A program made the position numbers and the translations under genes. Positions 27,198 to 35,360 of a stretch of 64,000 nt of DNA are shown here, one piece after another. The notes under the pieces are model-generated. The model searched no databases, had not been told where the DNA came from, and saw only the letters and a program-made list of their open reading frames with translations. How positions within the stretch are numbered: the stretch's first letter is position 1; each line of letters opens with the position of its first letter. Origin of the DNA: Gemmobacter nectariphilus DSM 15620 (GTDB taxonomy: Bacteria; Pseudomonadota; Alphaproteobacteria; Rhodobacterales; Rhodobacteraceae); NCBI RefSeq assembly GCF_000429765.1, contig NZ_AUCM01000011.1:1-64000 (forward strand), in the 5' to 3' direction.

Positions 27198-28193
27198 ATG
27201 ACCGCACATCCCGCCGCCCCCGCACTTGAGGTGACGAACCTTGCCGTGTCCTTTGGAACCCGCCGCGGCGATCTGGCCGCCGTGCGCGGCATCAGCTTTC
27301 AGGTCGCCCCCGGCGAGGTGCTGGGGCTGGTCGGGGAATCCGGTTCCGGCAAGTCGATCACCGGCCTTGCCACCATGGGCCTGATCGACCCGCCGGGACG
27401 CATCGTTTCCGGCTCGGTCAAGGTGAACGGGCACGAGATGGTCGGCCGGTCCGAGGCGGATCTGCGCCGGATGCGCGGGCGCGAGATCTCGATAATCTTT
27501 CAGGATCCCTCGACCACGCTGAACCCGGTGCTGCGCGTCGATACCCAGATGATCGAGGCCCTGCGCGCCCACGACCCCGCCCTGTCGCACAAGGCGGCGC
27601 GGGATCGCTGCGTCACTGCGCTGGCCGCCGTGGGCATCCCCTCGCCCGAAGAACGGCTTCTGGGCTATCCGCACCAGTTTTCCGGCGGGATGCGGCAGCG
27701 GCTGGCGATTGCCATTGCCCTCTTGAACCGCCCCGCGGTGCTGATCGCGGATGAACCGACGACGGCCCTTGACGTGACGATCCAGAGCCAGGTTCTGGGC
27801 GAGGTGCAGCAACTGGCCGCCGAAACCGGCACGGCGCTGGTCTGGATCACGCATGATCTGTCGGTGGTCGCCGGATTGGCCGACCGCATCGCGGTGATGT
27901 ACGCCGGCCGGATCGTGGAAACCGGAACCGTGGCCGACATCCTGACCGATGCGCGCCATCCCTATACCGCCGGGCTGATCGCCTCGGTTCCCAGCCGGAA
28001 CCATCGCGGGGCGCGGCTGGCGCAGATCCCTGGCGCAACGCCTTCGCTGGTTGCCATGCCGACGGGCTGCCCGTTCCATCCGCGCTGCGATCATGCCGAT
28101 GCGACCTGCCGGGCCGAGGTGCCCGCGCCCCGCCCCGTCGCTGGCCGCGCGGTTGCCTGCCACCACCCCCTGACCGCCACCGCCACGGCCTGA
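27198..28193 (+). CDS. Dpp/Opp-type ABC transporter ATP-binding protein (DppD-like)
   Basis: The 331-residue ATPase has Walker A GESGSGKSITG, the signature FSGGMRQRLAIAIAL, Walker [13 protein letters not shown] and the H-loop ITHDLSVV. The C-terminal oligopeptide-transport extension carries the spaced cysteines (CPFHPRCDHADATCRAE) that bind an Fe-S cluster in related DppD/DppF proteins. It pairs with the following ATPase gene. Confidence 0.9.
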   Translation: MTAHPAAPALEVTNLAVSFGTRRGDLAAVRGISFQVAPGEVLGLVGESGSGKSITGLATMGLIDPPGRIVSGSVKVNGHEMVGRSEADLRRMRGREISIIFQDPSTTLNPVLRVDTQMIEALRAHDPALSHKAARDRCVTALAAVGIPSPEERLLGYPHQFSGGMRQRLAIAIALLNRPAVLIADEPTTALDVTIQSQVLGEVQQLAAETGTALVWITHDLSVVAGLADRIAVMYAGRIVETGTVADILTDARHPYTAGLIASVPSRNHRGARLAQIPGATPSLVAMPTGCPFHPRCDHADATCRAEVPAPRPVAGRAVACHHPLTATATA

Positions 28194-28200
28194 GCCCGGA

Positions 28201-29229
28201 ATGCCCGCCATGACCGAACCCGCCGCCACCCCCATCCTTCAGCTGGACGGCGTTGGCCGGATCTTTGCCCGCAAGCCCGACATTGCCGCGCGCATTGCCC
28301 ATAAGCTGGTCGGAAGCCCCCTGCCGCCGCGTGTGCGGGCGGTGGACGATGTCAGCTTTGCCGTCCGTCCGGGCGAGGTTCTGGGGCTGGTCGGCGAATC
28401 CGGCTGCGGCAAGTCCACGCTGGCCCGCATGATCAGCGGCATCCTGTCGCCATCATCCGGCACGATCCGGTTTCAGGGCGAGGACATGGCCGGCATGTCC
28501 GCCAGCCAGCGCCGACAGGCCGGGCTGGATCTGCAGATGGTGTTTCAGGACCCCATGGCCTCGCTCAACCCGCGCCTGCGCGTTGTCGACATCATCGGCG
28601 AGGCGCCGGTCGCGCATGGGCTGATCAAGGCGTCGGAACAGGACGGCTATGTCTGCGAGATGATGGAGCGGGTCGGCCTCGACCCCAGCACCCGCTATCT
28701 TTACGCCCACCAGTTTTCGGGCGGGCAGCGGGCACGCATCGGCATCGCGCGGGCCTTGGCGGTCAAGCCGCGGGTGCTGATCTGCGACGAATCCACCGCC
28801 GCGCTGGATGTGTCGATCCAGTCGCAGATCCTCAACCTGTTCATGGACCTGCGCGAACAGATGGGGCTGACCTATATCTTCGTCAGCCACGACCTGGGCG
28901 TCGTTCAACATATCTCGGACCGGATCGCGGTGATGTATCTGGGCCGTGTGGTCGAACTGGCCGGGGCCGAAGAGCTGTTCGCCGATCCCCAGCACCCCTA
29001 TACCCGCGCCCTTCTGGCCGAAGTGCCAAGGCTGGAGCCGAAGAAGCGCCGGTTCGAGGGGATCAAGGGCGAGATGCCATCGCCGCTCAACCCGCCATCG
29101 GGCTGCCATTTCCACCCGCGCTGCGCCATTGCCGTGCCCGCCTGCGCGACGCGCCGCCCGGCTTTGCGCGAATTGCCAGGGGGGCGGCTGGCAGCCTGCG
29201 ATCTGATCGGCGAGGGCGTCGCGGTCTGA
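28201..29229 (+). CDS. Dpp/Opp-type ABC transporter ATP-binding protein (DppF-like)
   Basis: The 342-residue ATPase has Walker A GESGCGKSTLARMI, the signature FSGGQRARIGIARALA, Walker B VLICDESTAALD, H-loop VSHDLGVV, and the C-terminal Cys segment (CHFHPRCAIAVPACATRRP). An ATG 9 nt downstream (28210) is an alternative start. It is the last gene of the transporter operon; a palindromic repeat follows directly. Confidence 0.9.
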   Translation: MPAMTEPAATPILQLDGVGRIFARKPDIAARIAHKLVGSPLPPRVRAVDDVSFAVRPGEVLGLVGESGCGKSTLARMISGILSPSSGTIRFQGEDMAGMSASQRRQAGLDLQMVFQDPMASLNPRLRVVDIIGEAPVAHGLIKASEQDGYVCEMMERVGLDPSTRYLYAHQFSGGQRARIGIARALAVKPRVLICDESTAALDVSIQSQILNLFMDLREQMGLTYIFVSHDLGVVQHISDRIAVMYLGRVVELAGAEELFADPQHPYTRALLAEVPRLEPKKRRFEGIKGEMPSPLNPPSGCHFHPRCAIAVPACATRRPALRELPGGRLAACDLIGEGVAV

Positions 29230-29234
29230 CGTGT

Positions 29235-29256
29235 GGCGGGGTGAACCCCGCCCTAC
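29235..29256. repeat. GGCGGGG palindrome with CTAC tail
   Basis: GGCGGGGTGAACCCCGCC plus CTAC is identical to one arm of the inverted repeat at 1239-1288. It lies between the convergent transporter operon and DadA-like gene, where it can act as a terminator stem. The CTA of its tail (29253-29255) forms the TAG stop codon of the DadA-like gene. Confidence 0.8.
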
Positions 29257-30494
29257 AGCCGATGCGCAGAAAAGGGCGCGGGGTCTATGAACGGGGCCTC
29301 GCCCGTCATCAGCTCGGCCAGCAGGCGCCCGCTGGCCGGCCCTTGGGTCAGCCCGTGATGGCCATGGCCGAACAGCAGCCACAGACCCGGATGCGCCGTC
29401 GCCTCGCCAATCACCGGCAGCATGTCGGGCATGCAGGGGCGGGTGCCCAGCCAGGGCGGATCCAGCGCCTCGGCCAGCGCCAGATAGGTGCGCGCGGCCG
29501 CCTCGGCGGACCTGATCTGCCGCAGATCGGGTGGCGCATCGCGGGGGGCCAGCTCGACCCCGGTCAGCACACGGATCCCCATGTCCATCGGCACGACCAG
29601 ATGACCGCTGCCCGGAACATGCACAGGGTGGTTCAGCACCGTCCCCTCGGCCGCTGCAAAGTGCCTATGATAGCCCCGCTTGAACAGCATCGGCACCCGC
29701 AGACCCAGCGGGCGCAGCACATCCGGGCTCCATGGCCCCAACGCAACCACCACCCGCGCGGCGTGAACCGCACCGCCGGTCGTGGCGATGCGCCAGCCGG
29801 CGCCCTGCCGCGTCACGCCCTGGACCTTTGCCGCCATCACCTCGCCGCCCCGCGCAACAAAGGCCGCGGCCAGTCGGGCAACATAGGCCCCCGGATCGGT
29901 GATCGACACGGTCGCCTGCCAATGGAACGCCCCGGCAAAGGGCTGGCGCAGATGCGGCTCGGCGCGCTCCAGCGCCGCGCTGTCCAGCCGGGATACGCGA
30001 ATGCCATGGGGCGCCACCTCGGCCTGCCGATCCACCTCGAGCAGGCGTGGGTCGCGCACCAGTTCCAGCCAGCCGCAGTCACGCAGCAGCCCCGCCGCAC
30101 CGGCAGGCACGGCCAGGGCACGATGCTCGTCCAGCGCCTTACCCATTAGCGCCCGAAAGCTGGCCCCGATCGGCCCGATCCTGCCTGGACGCGAATTGCG
30201 CCAATAGCCGTATAGCCCGCCCGCCATGCCCAACAGCCCGCCCGGCTGCCAGCGCAGATCCGGCGCGCGGTTCAGGGCATAGCGCACCAGCGTGCCAAGA
30301 TCTTGCGGGCAAGGGTGCGGCAGGGCCGTCGACATCTCGATCAGCCCGGCATTGCCATGGCTTGTGCCGCTGCCCGGCTTTGCGCGATCCAGCAGCAGCA
30401 CCGACACGCCGCGCTGTTGCAGATGCAGCGCCGCCGACACACCCGCGATGCCTGCGCCCAGAACGACAACCTGCCCGCCTGCGTCCATGTCCAC
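29253..30494 (-). CDS. DadA-like FAD-dependent amino-acid oxidoreductase
   Basis: This 413-residue flavoprotein of the DAO superfamily resembles D-amino acid dehydrogenase small subunit or related deaminating enzymes. It has the N-terminal Rossmann motif VVVLGAGIAGVSAALHLQQRG, then TSHGNAGLIE, GAYVARLAAAFVARGGEV, LVVPMDMGIRVLTGVELA, and the C-terminal FAD contact FGHGHHGLTQGPASGRLLAEL. The likely reaction is oxidation of a D- or N-substituted amino acid with electrons going to quinones. It is divergent from ArgE-like copy 2 with a TGATCAAA site in between. Its stop codon is supplied by a repeat element. Substrate is unknown. Confidence 0.82.
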   Translation of the reverse strand: MDMDAGGQVVVLGAGIAGVSAALHLQQRGVSVLLLDRAKPGSGTSHGNAGLIEMSTALPHPCPQDLGTLVRYALNRAPDLRWQPGGLLGMAGGLYGYWRNSRPGRIGPIGASFRALMGKALDEHRALAVPAGAAGLLRDCGWLELVRDPRLLEVDRQAEVAPHGIRVSRLDSAALERAEPHLRQPFAGAFHWQATVSITDPGAYVARLAAAFVARGGEVMAAKVQGVTRQGAGWRIATTGGAVHAARVVVALGPWSPDVLRPLGLRVPMLFKRGYHRHFAAAEGTVLNHPVHVPGSGHLVVPMDMGIRVLTGVELAPRDAPPDLRQIRSAEAAARTYLALAEALDPPWLGTRPCMPDMLPVIGEATAHPGLWLLFGHGHHGLTQGPASGRLLAELMTGEAPFIDPAPFSAHRL

Positions 30495-30551
30495 CCCCGA
30501 ATTCGCGCCCCTGCGGAAGTTTGAACTTGAAAAACCCGGCCGCGCAATATG

Positions 30552-30564
30552 TGATCAAAAAATC
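30552..30564 (+). promoter_or_regulatory. GntR-type operator site 2 (TGATCAAAAAATC)
   Basis: The site lies in the 99-bp divergent gap between the DadA-like gene and ArgE-like copy 2. Its flanks (ATG before TGATC) match site 3 at 32974. A possible -35 TTGAAA (30527-30532) precedes it, so the site would overlap the -10 region. Confidence 0.5.
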
Positions 30565-30593
30565 GAATGATGTTTTCACGAGGGGGCGCATCC

Positions 30594-31748
30594 ATGACCG
30601 ACGTTACCGACCTGCTGGCCAGGATCATTGCATTTCGCAACATCAGCGCAGGGTCGAACCTGCCGATGCTGGACTGGATCGAAGAGGTCGCGCGCCCCTA
30701 TGGCATGACCGCCCGCCGCTTTCCCGACCCGACCGGGCAAAAGGCCAGCCTGCTTTTGACGCTTGGCCCCGAGGTGCCGGGCGGGGTGCTGTTCAGCGGG
30801 CATACCGATGTGGTGCCCTGCGAAGGCCAGGCCTGGTCGGCCGACCCCTGGACGGCGCGGGTGGAAAACGGCCGGCTGATCGGGCGCGGCTCCAGCGACA
30901 TGCAGGGCTTTCTGGCCTGCTGCCTGGCCGCCCTGCCCGCGCTTGCCGCCAAGAAACTGACCCGCCCGATCCATTTTGCCTTTTCCTATGACGAGGAAGT
31001 GGGCTGCACGGGCGTATGGGACATGGCGAAATGGATCGGCGCCAGCGGCATGAAACCCCGCCTTGCGGTGATCGGCGAGCCGACCGAGATGCATGTCGCC
31101 AATGCCCACAAGGGCGGGCTGATCGGCTGGTGCAAGGTCAAGGGCGTGCCGGGGCATTCCTCGCAGCCCGACAAATACGTCAATGCGGTGATGATCGCCG
31201 CCGAGGTGATCGCCGAGATCAACCGCATCCGCGACGACATGCGCGACGGGCCGCACTATGCTGCCGCCACGCCGCCCTGGTCCACCATTCAGGTCAACCA
31301 GATCCGGGGCGGTCTGCATGGCAACATCGTGGCCGAGGATTGCGAATTCTTCTGGGAAATGCGCATCACCCCCGGCAGCCCGCCCGACAGCGATCTGGCC
31401 GTGCTGGAGCGGATGAAGGCCTTTGCCCGCACCCTGGAGCCGGCGATGAAGCGGATCAGCCCCGAGGCCGGGATCGAATTCATCGTTCAAGCCCGCATCC
31501 CGCCGCTGAACCCGGTCAGCGACCCGGCGATCCTGCGCGAGATGCTCGACCTGACCGGCACCCAGCAGCCATTGACCAAATCGGGCGGCACCGAGGCGGG
31601 CATCTTCACCTTGCAGGGCATTCCCGCGCTGGTGATCGGGCCGGGCGACAACAGCCAGCCGCACCAGCCCGACGAATATGTCGAAATCGCCATGCTGGAA
31701 CGTTGCATCGCCTTTCTTGACCGGCTTGGGGACAGCTGCACCGCATGA
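30594..31748 (+). CDS. ArgE-like M20 deacetylase, copy 2
   Basis: The 384-residue M20 zinc hydrolase is a close paralogue of the enzyme at 22328-23485: both share FSGH(M/T)DVVPCEGQ, SYDEEVGCTG, KGVPGHSSQPDKYVNAVMIA and IQVNQIRGGLHGNIVAEDC. One difference is GRGSSDMQGFLAC where copy 1 has GRGATDMKGFLAC; the metal-binding Asp is kept. The start at 30594 follows GAGGGGG by a normal distance; an ATG at 30567 is also in frame. It is followed by a metallohydrolase gene on the same strand, and operator site 2 lies upstream. Confidence 0.82.
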   Translation: MTDVTDLLARIIAFRNISAGSNLPMLDWIEEVARPYGMTARRFPDPTGQKASLLLTLGPEVPGGVLFSGHTDVVPCEGQAWSADPWTARVENGRLIGRGSSDMQGFLACCLAALPALAAKKLTRPIHFAFSYDEEVGCTGVWDMAKWIGASGMKPRLAVIGEPTEMHVANAHKGGLIGWCKVKGVPGHSSQPDKYVNAVMIAAEVIAEINRIRDDMRDGPHYAAATPPWSTIQVNQIRGGLHGNIVAEDCEFFWEMRITPGSPPDSDLAVLERMKAFARTLEPAMKRISPEAGIEFIVQARIPPLNPVSDPAILREMLDLTGTQQPLTKSGGTEAGIFTLQGIPALVIGPGDNSQPHQPDEYVEIAMLERCIAFLDRLGDSCTA

Positions 31749-31841
31749 CCCGCAGGCGCGGCGCCATTTGGCGTCAGGCGGACGGGGCGTCCGCCCCGGA
31801 GTTGCCGGATGTTTTCGCACTGTTGCACAGGGAGGATCGGC

Positions 31842-32921
31842 ATGAGCGGGGATTTGGTGCTCAGGGGCGGGCGGGTGATCGACCCGGCCGCCGGGCTGGA
31901 TACCCAGGCTGACGTCGCGATCACCGATGGACGGATCGCGGCGATCGGGCCGGGTTTGACGGGGCACCGTGTCGAGGATGTCACCGGCCACATCGTGGTG
32001 CCGGGGCTGATCGACCTGCACACCCATATCTATCGCGGCGGCACATCGCTGGCGCTGGACCCGCTGGCGATCACCCGAATGAGCGGCGCCACGACGCTGG
32101 TGGATGCCGGATCGGCGGGCGCTTCAAACTTTGAAGGGTTCCGCGACCATGTGATCCGCCCGGCGCCCATGCGGATCTTCGCGTTTCTCAACATTTCATA
32201 CGCCGGGATCTTTGCCTGGAAACCGGGGCTGATGTTCGGAGAATCCTCGGACCTGCGACTGCTGGACATGGCCGAATGCCTGCGCGTGGTGCAGGAAAAC
32301 CGCGACACCATCGTCGGGGTCAAGGTGCGGCTGGGTTCTTATGCCTCGGGCGCGATGGGACTGGCGCCGCTGGACATGGCGCTGGAGGTGGCCGAGGCCG
32401 CGGGCGTGCCGGTCATGGCGCATATCGACTATGTGCCCCCGACCGGGCGCGAGGTGCTGGACCGGCTGCGGCCGGGCGATGTGCTGACCCATGCCTGCAA
32501 GGGGTTCCCGAACAGCCTGCTGCGCGGCGACGGTCGCATCCTGCCAGCGGCGCTGGCGGCACGCGCGCGCGGGGTGCTGTTCGACATCGGCCATGGAACG
32601 ATCTCGTTCGATCAGGACACTGCGGCGCGTCTTGCGGACCTGGGGTTCGTGCCCGATTTCATCTCGTCCGACCTGCACGCGATGTGCGTCGATGGCGAGC
32701 GCTTTCATCTGCTGACCGTCATGTCCAAGATGCTGGCGATCGGGGTGCCACTGGCCGAGGTGATCGCACGGGCAACCGCGACCCCGGCGGCCTATTTGCG
32801 GCAGGACGATCTTGGCACATTGCGCCCCGGCGCAGTCGCGGATGTGACGGCGCTGGCTCTTGACGGGACAGCCCTGCGCTTGGCCGGGTGCTGGATCGGC
32901 GGCAAGCGATTTGACCTCTGA
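31842..32921 (+). CDS. Amidohydrolase/deacetylase-family metallohydrolase (COG3964-like)
   Basis: The 359-residue amidohydrolase-superfamily protein has the metal ligands of a binuclear site: LIDLHTHIYRGG, a probable carboxylated Lys in IVGVKVRLGSY, VMAHIDYVPP, LTHACKGFPNS and the Asp of FISSDLHAMC. The domain order fits the COG3964 group, members of which hydrolyse N-acyl or ester substrates. GGAGG sits ahead of the ATG at 31842. It lies 93 bp after ArgE-like copy 2 and probably belongs to the same transcript. No exact substrate can be assigned. Confidence 0.78.
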   Translation: MSGDLVLRGGRVIDPAAGLDTQADVAITDGRIAAIGPGLTGHRVEDVTGHIVVPGLIDLHTHIYRGGTSLALDPLAITRMSGATTLVDAGSAGASNFEGFRDHVIRPAPMRIFAFLNISYAGIFAWKPGLMFGESSDLRLLDMAECLRVVQENRDTIVGVKVRLGSYASGAMGLAPLDMALEVAEAAGVPVMAHIDYVPPTGREVLDRLRPGDVLTHACKGFPNSLLRGDGRILPAALAARARGVLFDIGHGTISFDQDTAARLADLGFVPDFISSDLHAMCVDGERFHLLTVMSKMLAIGVPLAEVIARATATPAAYLRQDDLGTLRPGAVADVTALALDGTALRLAGCWIGGKRFDL

Positions 32922-32973
32922 TATGCGCCGTTGCTGCGGGGTACAAGCATCTTGACCTTCGGCGGCAAACATG

Positions 32974-32986
32974 TGATCAAATGATC
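32974..32986 (+). promoter_or_regulatory. GntR-type operator site 3 (TGATCAAATGATC)
   Basis: This is the most symmetric of the four sites, with GATCAAATGATC flanked by ATG. It lies 22 bp before the aminotransferase start codon. TTGACC (32952-32957) just upstream is a possible -35 element. Confidence 0.6.
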
Positions 32987-33007
32987 TACCCTATCTGGTG
33001 ATATCTC

Positions 33008-34177
33008 ATGCCCTATCTTGCCCGCCGCATCACGGAAACCTCTGGCAAATCCTTTGGAATGTTCGGGCGGGCCGCCGCGCTGGCGGCCACCGGGCGGCCG
33101 CTCTTGCGGATGGAAGTCGGGATGCCCCATGCCGATACCCCGGCACATATCAAGGAGGCCACGATTGCCGCCCTGCGCGCGGGCAAGGTGCATTATTCCC
33201 ACCTGGCCGGCGAGCTGCATTTCCGCGAGGCCGCGCGCGAAAAGCTGCTGCGCAAGAATGCGCTGGATGTGCCGGTGGACCGGATCATCGTCACCAATGG
33301 CCTGACCCATGCGTCCTATGCCGCCATCATGGCGCTGATCGACGACGGGGACGAGGCGATCTTGCTGGAGCCCTATTACCCGCAGCATATCGGCAAGATC
33401 GAACTGGCGGGCGGCAAGGTGGTCATGGCGCAGCTGGATGCCGGGAACGACTTTGCCATCGACCCGGCGCGGATCGAGGCCAAGATCACCCCGCGCACCA
33501 AGATGATCGTGCTGATCAACCCGTGCAACCCGACCGGCCGCGTCTATTCCCGCGCCGAGTTGCAGGGGCTGGCCGATCTGGCGATCAGGCATGACCTGCT
33601 GGTGATCTCGGACGAGGTCTATGAGGATATCCTGTTCGACGGCGCCCAGCATATCTCCATCGCCTCGCTGCCGGGGATGGAGGAGCGGACGATCACCATG
33701 TTCGCCTTTACCAAAAGCTACGCGATGGACGGCTGGCGTATCGGCTATATGGTCGCGCCGGACTGGGCAATCGGGGCGCTGCTGAAGATCACGGCGAACG
33801 ATGTGACCCATGTCAACACCTTCATCCAGGATGGCGCCACGGCGGCGCTGACCGGCGATCCGGCCGTGCTGGCCGGGCTGGTGGCCGAGGACAAGGCCAA
33901 GCGGGACATCGTGGTCAGCCGCCTGAACCAGATGGCAGGTGTGCGCTGCGCCTGGCCGCAGGGCACGATCTATGCCTTTCCCGACATTCGCCAGACCGGC
34001 ATGACCTCGCAGGCGGTGGCAGAACGGCTGCTGGAGGAAACCGGCGTCGCGGTCGAGGCGGGCAGCTTTTATGGCCCGGCCGGCGAGGGGCATCTTCGGG
34101 TGTGCTTCGGCTCGTTGTCCGAGGCAGATATCACCGAAGCGATGGACCGGATGCAAAGGTTCTTCGGCGGGTTGTGA
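33008..34177 (+). CDS. Class I/II PLP-dependent aminotransferase
   Basis: The 389-residue fold-type I enzyme has the aspartate-aminotransferase layout: YSHLAGELHFREAAR, VTNGLTHASYAAIM, LINPCNPTGRVYSR, the cofactor-binding Asp/Tyr in VISDEVYEDILFDG, the PLP lysine in FAFTKSYAMDGWRIGY, and the substrate Arg in GHLRVCFG. It probably transaminates an amino acid released by the neighbouring deacylases. Operator site 3 lies immediately upstream. It is convergent with the class V PLP gene across repeat copy C. Confidence 0.87.
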   Translation: MPYLARRITETSGKSFGMFGRAAALAATGRPLLRMEVGMPHADTPAHIKEATIAALRAGKVHYSHLAGELHFREAAREKLLRKNALDVPVDRIIVTNGLTHASYAAIMALIDDGDEAILLEPYYPQHIGKIELAGGKVVMAQLDAGNDFAIDPARIEAKITPRTKMIVLINPCNPTGRVYSRAELQGLADLAIRHDLLVISDEVYEDILFDGAQHISIASLPGMEERTITMFAFTKSYAMDGWRIGYMVAPDWAIGALLKITANDVTHVNTFIQDGATAALTGDPAVLAGLVAEDKAKRDIVVSRLNQMAGVRCAWPQGTIYAFPDIRQTGMTSQAVAERLLEETGVAVEAGSFYGPAGEGHLRVCFGSLSEADITEAMDRMQRFFGGL

Positions 34178-34196
34178 CGCGCGCGGGGTGGACGTC

Positions 34197-34247
34197 CCGG
34201 GGGGCCAGCCCCCCGGACCCCCCGGGGTATTTCCGGCAAGGTGATGA
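34197..34247 (+). repeat. GC hairpin plus GGGTATTT element (copy C)
   Basis: CCGGGGGGC and GCCCCCCGG form a perfect 9-bp stem with a CA loop (34197-34216). CCCCCGGGGTATTTCCGG with AAGGTGATGA follows. It lies between two convergent genes (33008-34177 and 34260-35360) and probably terminates both. Confidence 0.6.
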
Positions 34248-34259
34248 TCAGGCCAAGGG

Positions 34260-35360
34260 TCAGGCGGCGAGTTGCTTCAAGGCGCCAAGCAGATCATGGC
34301 ATTGATCCGCCGTTGTCACGCTGCCCGGCGACAGCCGCAGCACCGATCCGCGCGCATCGGTGTAGATCCCGCGCCGGCGCAATTCATCGACGACCGCCGC
34401 CGCATTGCCGGGCAGGTGCAACATCAGGCTGCCACCGCGCCGGTCGGCCTCGGCGGGCGAGGCCAGGGAAAGGCCAAGGTCCGCGGCGCCTTGGGCGAGC
34501 AGTCCGGTCAAGTGCCGATTATGCGCCCCCAGCACCGCAACGCCAGTCTGCAGCACATGATCCAGCCCCGGCTGGCTGGCGATGGCGGGCAACACGTTCG
34601 GGGTGCCATTGTCGAACCGCCGCGCATCGGGGGCAAAGGCAAACCCATCCAGATCCCAGGAAAACGGGTTGGCCTGGCTGAACCAGCCCCGGAATTCAGG
34701 CTGACATTCGGCCAGCAGATCGGGCATCACCTGAAGCACCCCGGCCCCTGGCACCCCGCACAGCCATTTCAGCGAGGAACCGACCGTGAAGTCGGCCCGC
34801 GCCGCATAAGGCCGGATGCCCACGCCTTGCGTGATATCGACGCCCACCAGCGTTCCCATGCGGCGGCCATGATCCAGCAGCCGGTCCAGATCGGCCATAT
34901 GCGAGGCGGTCGAGGTCACCCAGGTGATCAGCGCCAGCCGCACATCCTGCCCCCAGGCGGCCAGGAAATCATCGTCGCTCACATAGGCGCGCCCTTGCGG
35001 GGGCGCGACGGTGCGCAGGGTAAAGCCGATGCGGCGGGCCAGTTCGGCCAGCAGGAAATGCAGGCTGGGAAAGCAGTCCTGCGCCACCAGAACCACACCG
35101 CCCGCCAGCCGCTGTTCCGGCAGGCCGCGCATCAGCGCATAGAGCGCGCCGGTCACGCTTTCAGCCAGGGTCAGGCTGCCCGCAGGCGCGCCGATCAGCC
35201 GTTGCCAGCTGGCGATGAAGGCGCCGCGGCGGGTCATGGCATCGGGCCACTGGCCATCATCCTCGGCGCACCAATGGCAGGTGAAATCGGACACGGCGCG
35301 GGTCACCGCCGCCTCTTTGCCCGCAAAGGTGCCGATGGAGTGATACAGGAAGTAGCTCAT
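34260..35360 (-). CDS. Class V (kynureninase-like) PLP-dependent enzyme
   Basis: The 366-residue protein has the fold of class V aminotransferases/kynureninase. Landmarks are TLAESVTGALYALMRGLP, the cofactor Asp in GTLVGVDITQGVG, the PLP lysine in FTVGSSLKWLCGVPGAGVLQV-type context (SSLKW), a Gly/Thr turn FDNGTPNVLPAIA and the C-terminal VLRLSPGSVTTADQC with the carboxylate-binding Arg. Members act as kynureninases, cysteine desulfurase-like lyases or epimerases; I cannot decide between them. Its start overlaps the stop of the M20 gene (ATGA), so it is co-translated with a peptidase. Confidence 0.72.
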   Translation of the reverse strand: MSYFLYHSIGTFAGKEAAVTRAVSDFTCHWCAEDDGQWPDAMTRRGAFIASWQRLIGAPAGSLTLAESVTGALYALMRGLPEQRLAGGVVLVAQDCFPSLHFLLAELARRIGFTLRTVAPPQGRAYVSDDDFLAAWGQDVRLALITWVTSTASHMADLDRLLDHGRRMGTLVGVDITQGVGIRPYAARADFTVGSSLKWLCGVPGAGVLQVMPDLLAECQPEFRGWFSQANPFSWDLDGFAFAPDARRFDNGTPNVLPAIASQPGLDHVLQTGVAVLGAHNRHLTGLLAQGAADLGLSLASPAEADRRGGSLMLHLPGNAAAVVDELRRRGIYTDARGSVLRLSPGSVTTADQCHDLLGALKQLAA

